DNA of 64,000 nucleotides, taken from the NCBI RefSeq assembly GCF_018500185.1, contig NZ_JAHBGI010000010.1:1-64000 (forward strand). Direction: 5' to 3'. Positions within the stretch are counted from its first letter, which is position 1; every line of letters starts with the position of its first letter. Below are positions 45,109-53,171 of the stretch, piece by piece. Position numbers and translations under genes: made by a program. Under the pieces are notes generated by a model. It did no database searches. It was given only the letters and a program-made list of their open reading frames with translations, and had not been told where the DNA came from. This DNA comes from Litoribacter ruber. Lineage in GTDB: Bacteria > Bacteroidota > Bacteroidia > Cytophagales > Cyclobacteriaceae.

Positions 45109-45921
45109 ATGAATTTAAAAGATAAAGTAGTCATCGTGACAGGGGCAACTTCCGGAATCGGAGAAGCGTGTGCTAAAGTCTTTGGACTGGAAGGTGCCAA
45201 AGTAATCATCACAGGAAGGAATCAGGTAAAACTGGATAACACCCTGATCAAGCTCCAAAATTTCGGCATCGACTGTGCGGGCATCCTGGCCGATGCGGGC
45301 AATGAGGAGGATAACAGAAAGATGGCTGAATTTGCCATGGAGCAATATGGAAGAATCGATGTTTTAATCAACAACGCTGGGATTTCCATGCGGGCCCTGT
45401 TTGAGGATTTGGACCTGGATGTGTTTAGGAAGGTAATGGACACCAACTTTTGGGGTACGGTGTACGCCACCAAGTTTTGTCTACCTGAGATCCTTAAAAA
45501 TAAAGGCTCAATAATCGGTGTCTCTTCTGTAAATGGCTTTAGGGGCACCCCGGCCAGAACGGCCTATACGGCAAGCAAGTTTGCCATGAACGGTTTTTTT
45601 GAGTCCCTGCGCACGGAAGTGATGAAACGCGGCGTACATGTGTTGGTGGCCTGCCCCGGCTTCACCGCTTCCAATATCCGAAACAATGCCCTAACTGCAG
45701 ATGGCAGCGCACAGGGGGAGTCACCCAGAGATGAGGACGATATGATGACCGCTACCGAGGTGGCCACTGAAATGCTGAATGCCACTCTCAAGAGGAAAAG
45801 AGACTTGATCCTTACTAGGCAGGGCAAGTTGGCCTCTTTCCTGAACAAATGGATGCCGGGTATGATGGATAAGATCGTCTACAATCACATGGCCAAAGAG
45901 AAGGACTCCCCGTTCAAGTAA
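45109..45921 (+). CDS. SDR family oxidoreductase
   Basis: Classical short-chain dehydrogenase/reductase, 270 residues. NAD(P)-binding motif TGATSGIGEA near residue 12, NNAG in VLINNAGISM, catalytic Ser in GVSSVNGF, and YTASKFAMNGFF with Tyr and Lys. A basic residue in ITGRNQ suggests NADP(H) preference. The C-terminal extension beyond the core is typical of the ketosphinganine-reductase-like subgroup. The substrate is unknown. It is followed 17 bp later by the large helicase gene. Confidence 0.9.
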   Translation: MNLKDKVVIVTGATSGIGEACAKVFGLEGAKVIITGRNQVKLDNTLIKLQNFGIDCAGILADAGNEEDNRKMAEFAMEQYGRIDVLINNAGISMRALFEDLDLDVFRKVMDTNFWGTVYATKFCLPEILKNKGSIIGVSSVNGFRGTPARTAYTASKFAMNGFFESLRTEVMKRGVHVLVACPGFTASNIRNNALTADGSAQGESPRDEDDMMTATEVATEMLNATLKRKRDLILTRQGKLASFLNKWMPGMMDKIVYNHMAKEKDSPFK

Positions 45922-45937
45922 TTATAAAATCCCCCCT

Positions 45938-48900
45938 ATGCTCAAGGAAGTACTCCAGGTTTACCTCAACCGCTTGATTGACCTTTCCACAAAGAACAAG
46001 GCGATATACTTGCCCAAGTTAATGGGTAATATGATGGTTGACCTGAAAAGTTTCCATTTTCTCCGCTCCAAAGATGCCTTCAGCTATATGGAAGCACTGG
46101 TGGCGGGAAAAAAGCAAATTCCCTTGATCAAGGTCCTGCATATGAGGGACAGGACCTCCAATAAACTTTCCCGCCAACTCAATCGCCTCCAACAATCCGT
46201 CAAACTTGCAGAGGAAGAAACAGGGGAGAAAAACCTGTATGTGGGTTGGCCCTTTGTAGAAGGAAAGCTCATCAACGAGCAGGTCATCAAATGTCCACTG
46301 TTGTTTTTCCCCGTAGATCTTGCCCAGATAGATGGAGAGTGGTATTTGGTGAAAAGGGAAGAGGAATCCCTGATGTTCAATCAAAACTTTTTGCTTGCCT
46401 ATTCGCATGCCACCCAAACCAAAGTCCATCAAGACCTTTCGGAAAGTTTGGATGATCTGCCAAAGGATTCAACTGAGTTTTTAACAGCCCTCTACCATTT
46501 TCTCAAAGAGACACTGAATCTCAATTTTAACCAGGAGATGTTTGAGAAAAACCTGTTGGATTTCCCTGAAAGCAACAGGACAGAGGATGAGAAGAATTAT
46601 AAGACAGGCTTGCTAAAGCTTCATTCATATGCTGTATTGGGTCAGTTTAGCCAAAAAGGCTCCCATTTGGTTAGGGACTTTGAGGAGTTGATGGAAAAGG
46701 AAGAGGCAGAAAACCTGGAAGAACTTTTTGCGGAGAAATTTGCCGTGGATCCTGATCACCTCACCGAGGTGCGTGAGGACAATATGCTAAATGTTTTTCC
46801 CATGGATGCTTCTCAGGAGGAGGTTTTCAAAGCCGTGAGGGCGGGTGAATCCTGCTTGGTGGAAGGCCCGCCGGGAACTGGGAAAAGCCAATTGATAAGC
46901 AATCTGGTTGCCGATTACATCGCAAGGGGCAAAAAGGTGCTGGTGGTATCCCAAAAGCGGGCGGCCTTGGATGTCGTTTATGGCAGACTGAAGCCTTTGG
47001 GTTTTGCCAATTTTTTAGGGCTGATGCATGATTTTAGGGCTGATAGAAAAGAGTTATATAAAAAGATTTCGGATCAGGTAGATGCCCTGGAGAATTATAA
47101 GGAATTGAATAGGGGGCTGGATGCGATACAGTTGGAAAGGAACTTTATCAAAGCCGCCCGGCAGATAAGCATTAATCTGGAGTATTTGGAGGAGTTCAAG
47201 TCTGCGCTCTACAATACTGAGGAGTGCGGGATTCCCATAAAGCAGCTTTATGTAACTGGGAATGCCACCGAAAAGGGCTTTGACCTCACTCAATTTTATA
47301 AGGACTATTCTTGGGACAGGTTGGACGAGTTTTTCAGGGACCTGAAAATATTTCTCCAGTTTTATCCCAAATATCAGGAAAGGGATTCATTTTGGCTTCA
47401 CAGGCTTGATTTCTCCAAGTTTGGCCAAGGAGCATTGCCGCGTCTCCGTGAAACGGTAATTGAAATCCTGGAACTTAAAAGCACAGCCGAGTCTACTCTG
47501 CAGGAATTGATGGGGCAAAGCTTTAACCATCTCTTCATTTACGAATGTTACGCTCAGAAGCCGCAGCTTCTTAAGCTTCAAAAGCTAATCACCAACGAGC
47601 GGGATTACAAATGCTTTCTTCAACTGCTTCCTTTTTCGGTGGGGGAGTTTGATCTGTTATGGTTTAAGGGGAAGATCAATACTTTCCAAAACCTTTTGCA
47701 GGAAGATATAGAATGGAAATTGCCCGATGAGGAGATTGAAAAGAGCCTTGAAAAAGCTATACAGATTTTGGAAGCCAAAAGCTCATGGATGGGTAAGGTG
47801 GCCCTTTTATTTGATCGAAAAGCCTATAAGCATGTAAAAGAGTTTTTGCAGGCCAATGGATTGCCCGACACTAGGGAGGGTTTACAGGTATTGGTGAAAA
47901 GGCTTGAAAACCGCCTTAACCTCAATCACCAATATGCCCTTTTGAATGAAAAAGGCTGGATTGAAATGCCCCAAAAACCGTTTGGGCTTACTGAATTCCA
48001 ATCCCAGGTGGCTGATTTGATCCCTATAATTGAGGCCCGAATGGTGGTGGAGGAGGTTGGTAAACTCGGCCCATTTCTATCTGGGTCCAATTTTGACTTT
48101 GAATTCTTTCATCTTACCCTGGAGGAACTATTGGGGATAACCCACCTCATCGAGCACAAACTTAATCAATGGGAGCGCTATCTCACCAATGTGCAGATCA
48201 GGCATCTCCTTACTACCACCAATGAAAGAAGGGTAGATGAGTTTAGGAAAAATCTGGATGAGGAATATACAGAATTGGTGATCTTGGACAAGCTACGAAA
48301 GAAACTTCGTAGCGTGGATTTGGAAATCATGACCAAGCTGGCCCAGCAATATCCGGATTTGGCTTTTGACGAGGTGAAATGGAGGTTCCTCTCCGGGCTT
48401 CGAGAAAGTTGGATTGACCACATCGAAACCAAATACCCTGTCTTGCGTGAAATTACCTCCGCAAAGTTTGAACAGGTGATGCAAGAATTGGACGAATCTG
48501 TAAAGGAAAAGCAGGAGATGGCCCGCTTTAATGCAGAGCTTAAGTTGCGGGAGCAGACTTTCCAAGGACTTGAGTTTAATCGGCTGGGAAATATGGTTAC
48601 TTACAGAGACCTGACCCATCAGGTGAGGAAAAAGAAGAAGGTCTGGCCGGTAAAGAAGCTTTTGGAGACATACAAAGAAGAAGTTTTTAAGTTGATTCCA
48701 TGCTGGCTGGCCTCGCCAGAGACGGTCTCGGCCCTTTTTCCCATGCAGCAGGACTTTGATTTGGTGGTGTTTGATGAATCCTCCCAATGCTATACCGAAA
48801 AAGGCCTGCCCGCTATGCTTAGGGGAAAGCAGGTGGTTATTGTAGGAGACAGCAAGCAGCTACAGCCATTCGACCTGTATCGGGTAAAAATAGACCTGGA

Positions 48901-49909
48901 TGAGGAAGGGGTGGAAATGGAGACGGACTCTCTACTGGATTTGGCTTCCAATTATTTTTCCAAATACCATTTAAATAGCCATTATAGAAGCCAATCGCTT
49001 TCACTAATCCAATATTCCAACCAGCATTTTTATGAAGACAGGCTTGAAATGCTTCCTGACCGCCTACTTCTCAATTCGGGATTTCAGGCTTTTGACCATA
49101 TCCATGTGGAAGGGGTATGGACAAAACAGACTAACCCCATTGAGGCTGAGGAGGTAATCAGGCAGGTGCTAAAATGCCAACAAGCCTACCCGGGAGAAAG
49201 CATAGGCGTCATTACTTTTAATTTCTTCCAAATGGACCTTATACTGGATCTTTTGGTGAAGGATAACAGGGTTGATAAAAGACTGGTGAAGGTTAAAAAT
49301 ATCGAAAATGTCCAAGGGGATGAATTTGACCATGTGATTTTCAGCATTGGCTACGCCAAAAATAAAGCCGGTAAGTTTACGGCCAATTTTGGACTGCTCT
49401 CCAAGGCAGGTGGGGAAAACAGGCTTAATGTAGCTATTACTAGGGCCAGAAAGCGGGTAACGGTGGTGAGCAGCATGCTTGCATCTGACTTCAAGGTCAA
49501 GCACCTAACCCATGATGGGGTGAAAAGGCTTCGTGGATACCTGAGCTATGTGGAGCAGATCGTGCAGGGTAGAAAGGTGGAAATCACCCCCCGTCAGGTT
49601 TTTGGTTTCCAGCCCGACTGGTTGCTCACCGAGCTGCTGGCCACTGAACTGGGGGAGTTTGAGGTGAAGCGGCTAAACCTTTCGCCAGTCTATGACTTGG
49701 CGATTAAGAAGTCTGAAATGTTTGAAGGTGCAGTACTGACCGACGATCAAAGATTGTATAGCGCAAAGAGCGTCAAGTCAGCCTTTGTCTACCATCCGGA
49801 ATGGCTGAAGGCCAAGAACTGGCCGGTGCATTTTGTATTTAGTAGGCAGTATTGGCTGCAGAATAGAGGCCTAGTGGATAACCTTTTGAAAGGAACTCCA
49901 AAAGGTTAA
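45938..49909 (+). CDS. large superfamily 1 (UPF1-like) helicase with degenerate nuclease-like C-terminus
   Basis: Protein of 1323 residues. Walker A GPPGTGKSQLISNL sits near residue 310, Walker B-like VVFDESSQCY near 945 and VIVGDSKQLQP after it, with late motifs VQGDEFDHVIFSIG and RLNVAITRARKRVTVV. The roughly 630-residue insert between motifs I and II is helical. The N-terminal block (LNRLIDLSTKNKAIYL) resembles DUF4011-type helicases. The last 90 residues (VYDLAIKKSEMFEGAVLTDD, FVFSRQYW) recall the Vsr/PD-(D/E)XK-like domain often fused to such helicases, but the catalytic set looks incomplete. Nucleic-acid metabolism or defence roles are possible. It is convergent with gldH with 4-bp overlap. 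Confidence 0.75.
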   Translation: MLKEVLQVYLNRLIDLSTKNKAIYLPKLMGNMMVDLKSFHFLRSKDAFSYMEALVAGKKQIPLIKVLHMRDRTSNKLSRQLNRLQQSVKLAEEETGEKNLYVGWPFVEGKLINEQVIKCPLLFFPVDLAQIDGEWYLVKREEESLMFNQNFLLAYSHATQTKVHQDLSESLDDLPKDSTEFLTALYHFLKETLNLNFNQEMFEKNLLDFPESNRTEDEKNYKTGLLKLHSYAVLGQFSQKGSHLVRDFEELMEKEEAENLEELFAEKFAVDPDHLTEVREDNMLNVFPMDASQEEVFKAVRAGESCLVEGPPGTGKSQLISNLVADYIARGKKVLVVSQKRAALDVVYGRLKPLGFANFLGLMHDFRADRKELYKKISDQVDALENYKELNRGLDAIQLERNFIKAARQISINLEYLEEFKSALYNTEECGIPIKQLYVTGNATEKGFDLTQFYKDYSWDRLDEFFRDLKIFLQFYPKYQERDSFWLHRLDFSKFGQGALPRLRETVIEILELKSTAESTLQELMGQSFNHLFIYECYAQKPQLLKLQKLITNERDYKCFLQLLPFSVGEFDLLWFKGKINTFQNLLQEDIEWKLPDEEIEKSLEKAIQILEAKSSWMGKVALLFDRKAYKHVKEFLQANGLPDTREGLQVLVKRLENRLNLNHQYALLNEKGWIEMPQKPFGLTEFQSQVADLIPIIEARMVVEEVGKLGPFLSGSNFDFEFFHLTLEELLGITHLIEHKLNQWERYLTNVQIRHLLTTTNERRVDEFRKNLDEEYTELVILDKLRKKLRSVDLEIMTKLAQQYPDLAFDEVKWRFLSGLRESWIDHIETKYPVLREITSAKFEQVMQELDESVKEKQEMARFNAELKLREQTFQGLEFNRLGNMVTYRDLTHQVRKKKKVWPVKKLLETYKEEVFKLIPCWLASPETVSALFPMQQDFDLVVFDESSQCYTEKGLPAMLRGKQVVIVGDSKQLQPFDLYRVKIDLDEEGVEMETDSLLDLASNYFSKYHLNSHYRSQSLSLIQYSNQHFYEDRLEMLPDRLLLNSGFQAFDHIHVEGVWTKQTNPIEAEEVIRQVLKCQQAYPGESIGVITFNFFQMDLILDLLVKDNRVDKRLVKVKNIENVQGDEFDHVIFSIGYAKNKAGKFTANFGLLSKAGGENRLNVAITRARKRVTVVSSMLASDFKVKHLTHDGVKRLRGYLSYVEQIVQGRKVEITPRQVFGFQPDWLLTELLATELGEFEVKRLNLSPVYDLAIKKSEMFEGAVLTDDQRLYSAKSVKSAFVYHPEWLKAKNWPVHFVFSRQYWLQNRGLVDNLLKGTPKG

Positions 49910-50358
49910 TTCCTGGTGATTTTGAATCCTACCGCCTCAATTCCTTTCAATTCTTTCTGCCTCATATATTGAACAAAGGAGATTTTCTGACCATTCTGCT
50001 CGATTGGCAAGGTATCATAAAGCGTATACGTGCTTCCAAACCCATCGCCAAGTGGCTTACCTGTCTTTGAGTCAAATAACTGCAGATTCACCAGCTTTTC
50101 TTCAACAGCTTGAGAAACGGTATCCTCCAAGAAATACCTCACATACAAATTGTGGTAATCATAATCGGTATTGTACCTCACGGCTACAAATGCGGTATGT
50201 CCTTCAGCTTCCCAGTCGGTTTCAAAAGTTACCGTATCTTCTACCGTCCACCTGATGGCAGGCATGCCCTGAAAATCTTCAAATACCCTATTTTGATCGC
50301 AGGCACTAAAAAAGCTCAGGCCCAGAATGAGGGCCAGAGCTGGAAATATTCTATTCAT
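49906..50358 (-). CDS. gldH: gliding motility lipoprotein GldH
   Basis: Lipoprotein of 150 residues with start at the ATG at 50358 and lipobox Cys20 (ALILGLSFFSACDQ). A longer frame to 50868 is an overlap with the ricT gene in another frame and not real. Family features: W-x-V-EDTVTFETDWEAE, RYNTDYDYHNLYVRYFLED, GDGFGSTYTLYDTLP and KGIEAVGFKITRN. In Flavobacterium GldH is required for gliding. The gene overlaps the start-side neighbour ricT by 8 bp, an arrangement seen in this phylum. Gliding in this strain is inference. Confidence 0.85.
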   Translation of the reverse strand: MNRIFPALALILGLSFFSACDQNRVFEDFQGMPAIRWTVEDTVTFETDWEAEGHTAFVAVRYNTDYDYHNLYVRYFLEDTVSQAVEEKLVNLQLFDSKTGKPLGDGFGSTYTLYDTLPIEQNGQKISFVQYMRQKELKGIEAVGFKITRN

Positions 50359-51823
50359 TGGTGTTATCCCCTTTGTTGTTGTTCTTTCCTTTATTTCTGG
50401 GAGGAAACTTCTTTTTCTTGCTTTCTTTTGGCTTGTCAGGCTGGTTGCCCAAAGCTTTTGATTCCATTCCCTGTCTTTGGGGTCTGTTGGGCTTCTTGTC
50501 CTGAGGTCTTTTGTCCTGAGGTTTTTTGGCCTCCTGATTCCTTGGAGAGGAGTCCGCTTGCTCCGGATTTCTCCGCTTTTTGGACGGTCTTCCCTGTTGC
50601 TGCTTGTCTCGCGGCGGCCTGCCTTCACTTTTTGGCTGTTGCTGGGGCTTGTTACGTTGAGGCTGCTGGTTTGGCTGAGCAGGTTGGTCAGCGCTTCCCT
50701 GGAGCTTTGGTTTTTTCTTCTTCTTTTTCTTCTTTTTAGTGGTGGTGGTACTAAATTTCTTGTCCAAAGCTTCCAAGTCACTGTTAGATTTGGTGTTATT
50801 TTCCTCACCTTCGAAGGCCGTATCGTGCTGAAGATCGAAAGGTTTCTTACCCTCTTTATTTTGGGCAATTATTTCAGATACCCTGTCACAATCAACCGAA
50901 AACCAGTTGTTGTCGTTGTTATAACTGAACCACATCAAACGGCGGAAAATGTCCGTTTTCTGAAGCTTGGCCGTGCCTGCTTCGGTTTGAAGAGGTTTAT
51001 CCACATTTGGAATATCCTTCAAGGCCGTCATATAGGTTTCCAGTTCATAATTGAGACAGCATTTCAACCTGCCACACTGACCGCTCAGTTTGGATGGATT
51101 TAAGGACAGGTTTTGGTATCGGGCCGCAGAAGTGCTGACACTTTTGAAATCATGTATCCAAGTGGAGCAGCAAAGTTCGCGTCCGCAAACACCAATTCCC
51201 CCAATTCTACCGGCTTCTTGGCGAAGGCTTATCTGCCTCATTTCCACCCTGATCTTAAACTCCGAAGCCAGGATCTTGATAAGCTCACGGAAATCCACTC
51301 GGTCATCTGCTGAATAATAGAAAGTAGCTTTGGAATTGTCCGCCTGGTATTCCACATCCGAAAGCTTCATTTTGAGGTTAATCTCATCAATGATCTGCTT
51401 TGCACGGTAAAGGGTGGGGATTTCCCGGTTTCGGGCCTCTTCCCATTTATCAAGGTCTTTCTGATTGGCCACACGGTAAATGCGGAGGATGTTGTCGTCA
51501 TTTTTGACTTTCCTCTTTTGCATCTGAAGTCTTACCAGTTCACCTTGAAGAGAAACATAGCCTATATGATGGCCATTGGGCACATCTACCACTACGGGGT
51601 CACCGGTAGTGTAGGTCTGATGGTCCACATTGCGGAAATATTCTTTCCGTCCGCCTTTAAACTTTACTTCTACTATATCGAATCTATCCACTTCGGGGAT
51701 GCCCATATGGGACAGCCAGTCGAAGGAATTCATTTTGTTACAATCGCTCGTACCGCAAGTGCCGTTATTTTGGCAGCCGCCGGAAGTACCGGAGCCGGTG
51801 GAGCAGCTACTGCATCCTGCCAT
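50351..51823 (-). CDS. ricT: PSP1-domain protein, RicT/YaaT family
   Basis: Protein of 490 residues. The PSP1 core (about 45-310) contains VDRFDIVEVKFKGGRKEYF, GHHIGYVS, ADDRVDFRELIKILASEFKIRVEMRQISLRQEA, GGIGVCGRELCCSTWI and LSGQCGRLKCCLNYE. Bacillus RicT acts in a complex (RicA-RicF-RicT, Fe-S) that affects RNA processing. The cysteine pairs CGRELCC and CGRLKCC are conserved here. A Cys-rich N-terminal extension (CSSCSTGSG, CQNNGTCGTSDC) and a low-complexity C-terminal tail of about 130 residues (K-run, Q/P/K-rich) are added. gldH follows with 8-bp overlap. Confidence 0.85.
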   Translation of the reverse strand: MAGCSSCSTGSGTSGGCQNNGTCGTSDCNKMNSFDWLSHMGIPEVDRFDIVEVKFKGGRKEYFRNVDHQTYTTGDPVVVDVPNGHHIGYVSLQGELVRLQMQKRKVKNDDNILRIYRVANQKDLDKWEEARNREIPTLYRAKQIIDEINLKMKLSDVEYQADNSKATFYYSADDRVDFRELIKILASEFKIRVEMRQISLRQEAGRIGGIGVCGRELCCSTWIHDFKSVSTSAARYQNLSLNPSKLSGQCGRLKCCLNYELETYMTALKDIPNVDKPLQTEAGTAKLQKTDIFRRLMWFSYNNDNNWFSVDCDRVSEIIAQNKEGKKPFDLQHDTAFEGEENNTKSNSDLEALDKKFSTTTTKKKKKKKKKPKLQGSADQPAQPNQQPQRNKPQQQPKSEGRPPRDKQQQGRPSKKRRNPEQADSSPRNQEAKKPQDKRPQDKKPNRPQRQGMESKALGNQPDKPKESKKKKFPPRNKGKNNNKGDNTNE

Positions 51824-51868
51824 TTCTGTCTATATGTTAAGGGAGCTTCCACTCCTCGTTATAGGTAA

Positions 51869-53161
51869 TTACTTACCGTAATTTAGGATATCTTGGCCGA
51901 TGTCTTTTCTGTAATAGACATCTTTCCAAGATATGGCTTCTACCTGCTTATAGGCGTTTTTCAGGGCTTCCTCTATGCTGTTTCCTCTGCCCGTGATGCC
52001 CAATACTCTGCCTCCGCTGGTTAGAACTTTGTCGTTTTCAGCTTTGGTCCCCGCATGGAAAACCATCGCCTTTTCAGACTGCTGCTGTGGCAGCCCGGTG
52101 ATTTCATTGCCTTTCTCATACCCATCTGGATACCCCCCTGCTACCATGACAATTGTGGTAGTGGCGGTATTATCTATTTGAAGATCGTAGCCCGAAAGTG
52201 TCTTAGTGCCCACGGCATAAAGCATGTCCAAGAAATCACTTTTGATTCGTGGCAAGACGGCCTGGGTTTCTGGATCGCCCATTCTCACATTATACTCGAT
52301 CACTTTTGGTTCTCCATCCACATTCATCAGACCAATAAAAAGAAAGCCTTTGTATTTAACGCCTTCTTCATGGAGTCCTTGTATGGTGGGTTGCACAATG
52401 CTATGTTCAACTTTTGAAATAAAGCTGTCATCTGCAAAAGGAACGGGACTTACAGCTCCCATACCACCGGTATTTAACCCGGTATCCCTTTCCCCGATGC
52501 GCTTATAATCTTTGGCAGCAGGTAAAATTTTATAGTTTTCCCCGTCTGTCACCACAAATACAGATAGTTCGATACCTTGAAGGAATTCCTCTACCACAAC
52601 CTTGCTTGACGCTTCGCCAAATTTCTGGTTGAGCAGCATGTCTCTGAATTCTGCCTCAGCTTCTTGGTAATTTTGGCAGATCAAGACACCTTTGCCAGCT
52701 GCAAGTCCATCTGCCTTGAGTACAATTGGAAGGGTTTGCTTTTTGATAAATTCCACACCTTCGTCAACCGTCTCTGGCGTAAAGGTATCATGGGCGGCAG
52801 TTGGGATGCCGTGACGGGTCATGAACTTCTTGGAAAAGTCCTTGCTGCCTTCAAGGGTGGCTCCTTTTTGGTCTGGTCCGATAACCGGGATTGATCTCAG
52901 GCTCTCATCCTTTGCAAAATAATCCACGATGCCTCTTACCAACGGCTCCTCAGGCCCCACCACTACCATCGTGATGTCCTTTTGAAGTACAAATTCACGG
53001 ATGGACTCAAAGTCATTGACACCTAGATTCACATTTTCCGCAATTTGACCTGTTCCGGCATTGCCGGGCGCTACATAGAGCTTTTCACATTTATTGCTAT
53101 TGACTATTTTCCAGGCGAAGGCATGTTCACGGCCCCCGCTTCCTAGTAGTAAAATCTTCAT
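51869..53161 (-). CDS. purD: phosphoribosylamine-glycine ligase
   Basis: ATP-grasp enzyme of purine synthesis that joins 5-phosphoribosylamine and glycine to GAR. Start chosen at the ATG at 53161 (MKILLLGSGGREHAFAWKI), which leaves a 10-bp gap from recQ; a longer frame overlaps recQ. Blocks are typical: VVVGPEEPLVRGIVD, DFSKKFMTRHGIPTAAH, ADGLAAGKGVLIC, VEEFLQGIELSVFV, DTGLNTGGMGAVSP, FNVRMGDPETQAVLP-like (YNVRMGDPETQAVLP). Length 430 residues is normal. Confidence 0.96.
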   Translation of the reverse strand: MKILLLGSGGREHAFAWKIVNSNKCEKLYVAPGNAGTGQIAENVNLGVNDFESIREFVLQKDITMVVVGPEEPLVRGIVDYFAKDESLRSIPVIGPDQKGATLEGSKDFSKKFMTRHGIPTAAHDTFTPETVDEGVEFIKKQTLPIVLKADGLAAGKGVLICQNYQEAEAEFRDMLLNQKFGEASSKVVVEEFLQGIELSVFVVTDGENYKILPAAKDYKRIGERDTGLNTGGMGAVSPVPFADDSFISKVEHSIVQPTIQGLHEEGVKYKGFLFIGLMNVDGEPKVIEYNVRMGDPETQAVLPRIKSDFLDMLYAVGTKTLSGYDLQIDNTATTTIVMVAGGYPDGYEKGNEITGLPQQQSEKAMVFHAGTKAENDKVLTSGGRVLGITGRGNSIEEALKNAYKQVEAISWKDVYYRKDIGQDILNYGK

Positions 53162-53171
53162 TTCTATTGGG

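Noticed and set aside
49906-50868. 320-residue version of the gldH reading frame
   Set aside because: The first 170 residues are an out-of-frame reading of the ricT low-complexity tail; the lipoprotein signal begins at the ATG at 50358.
50477-51103. Long plus-strand open frame opposite ricT
   Set aside because: Composition mirrors the antisense of the K/Q/P-rich region and it has no recognisable protein features.
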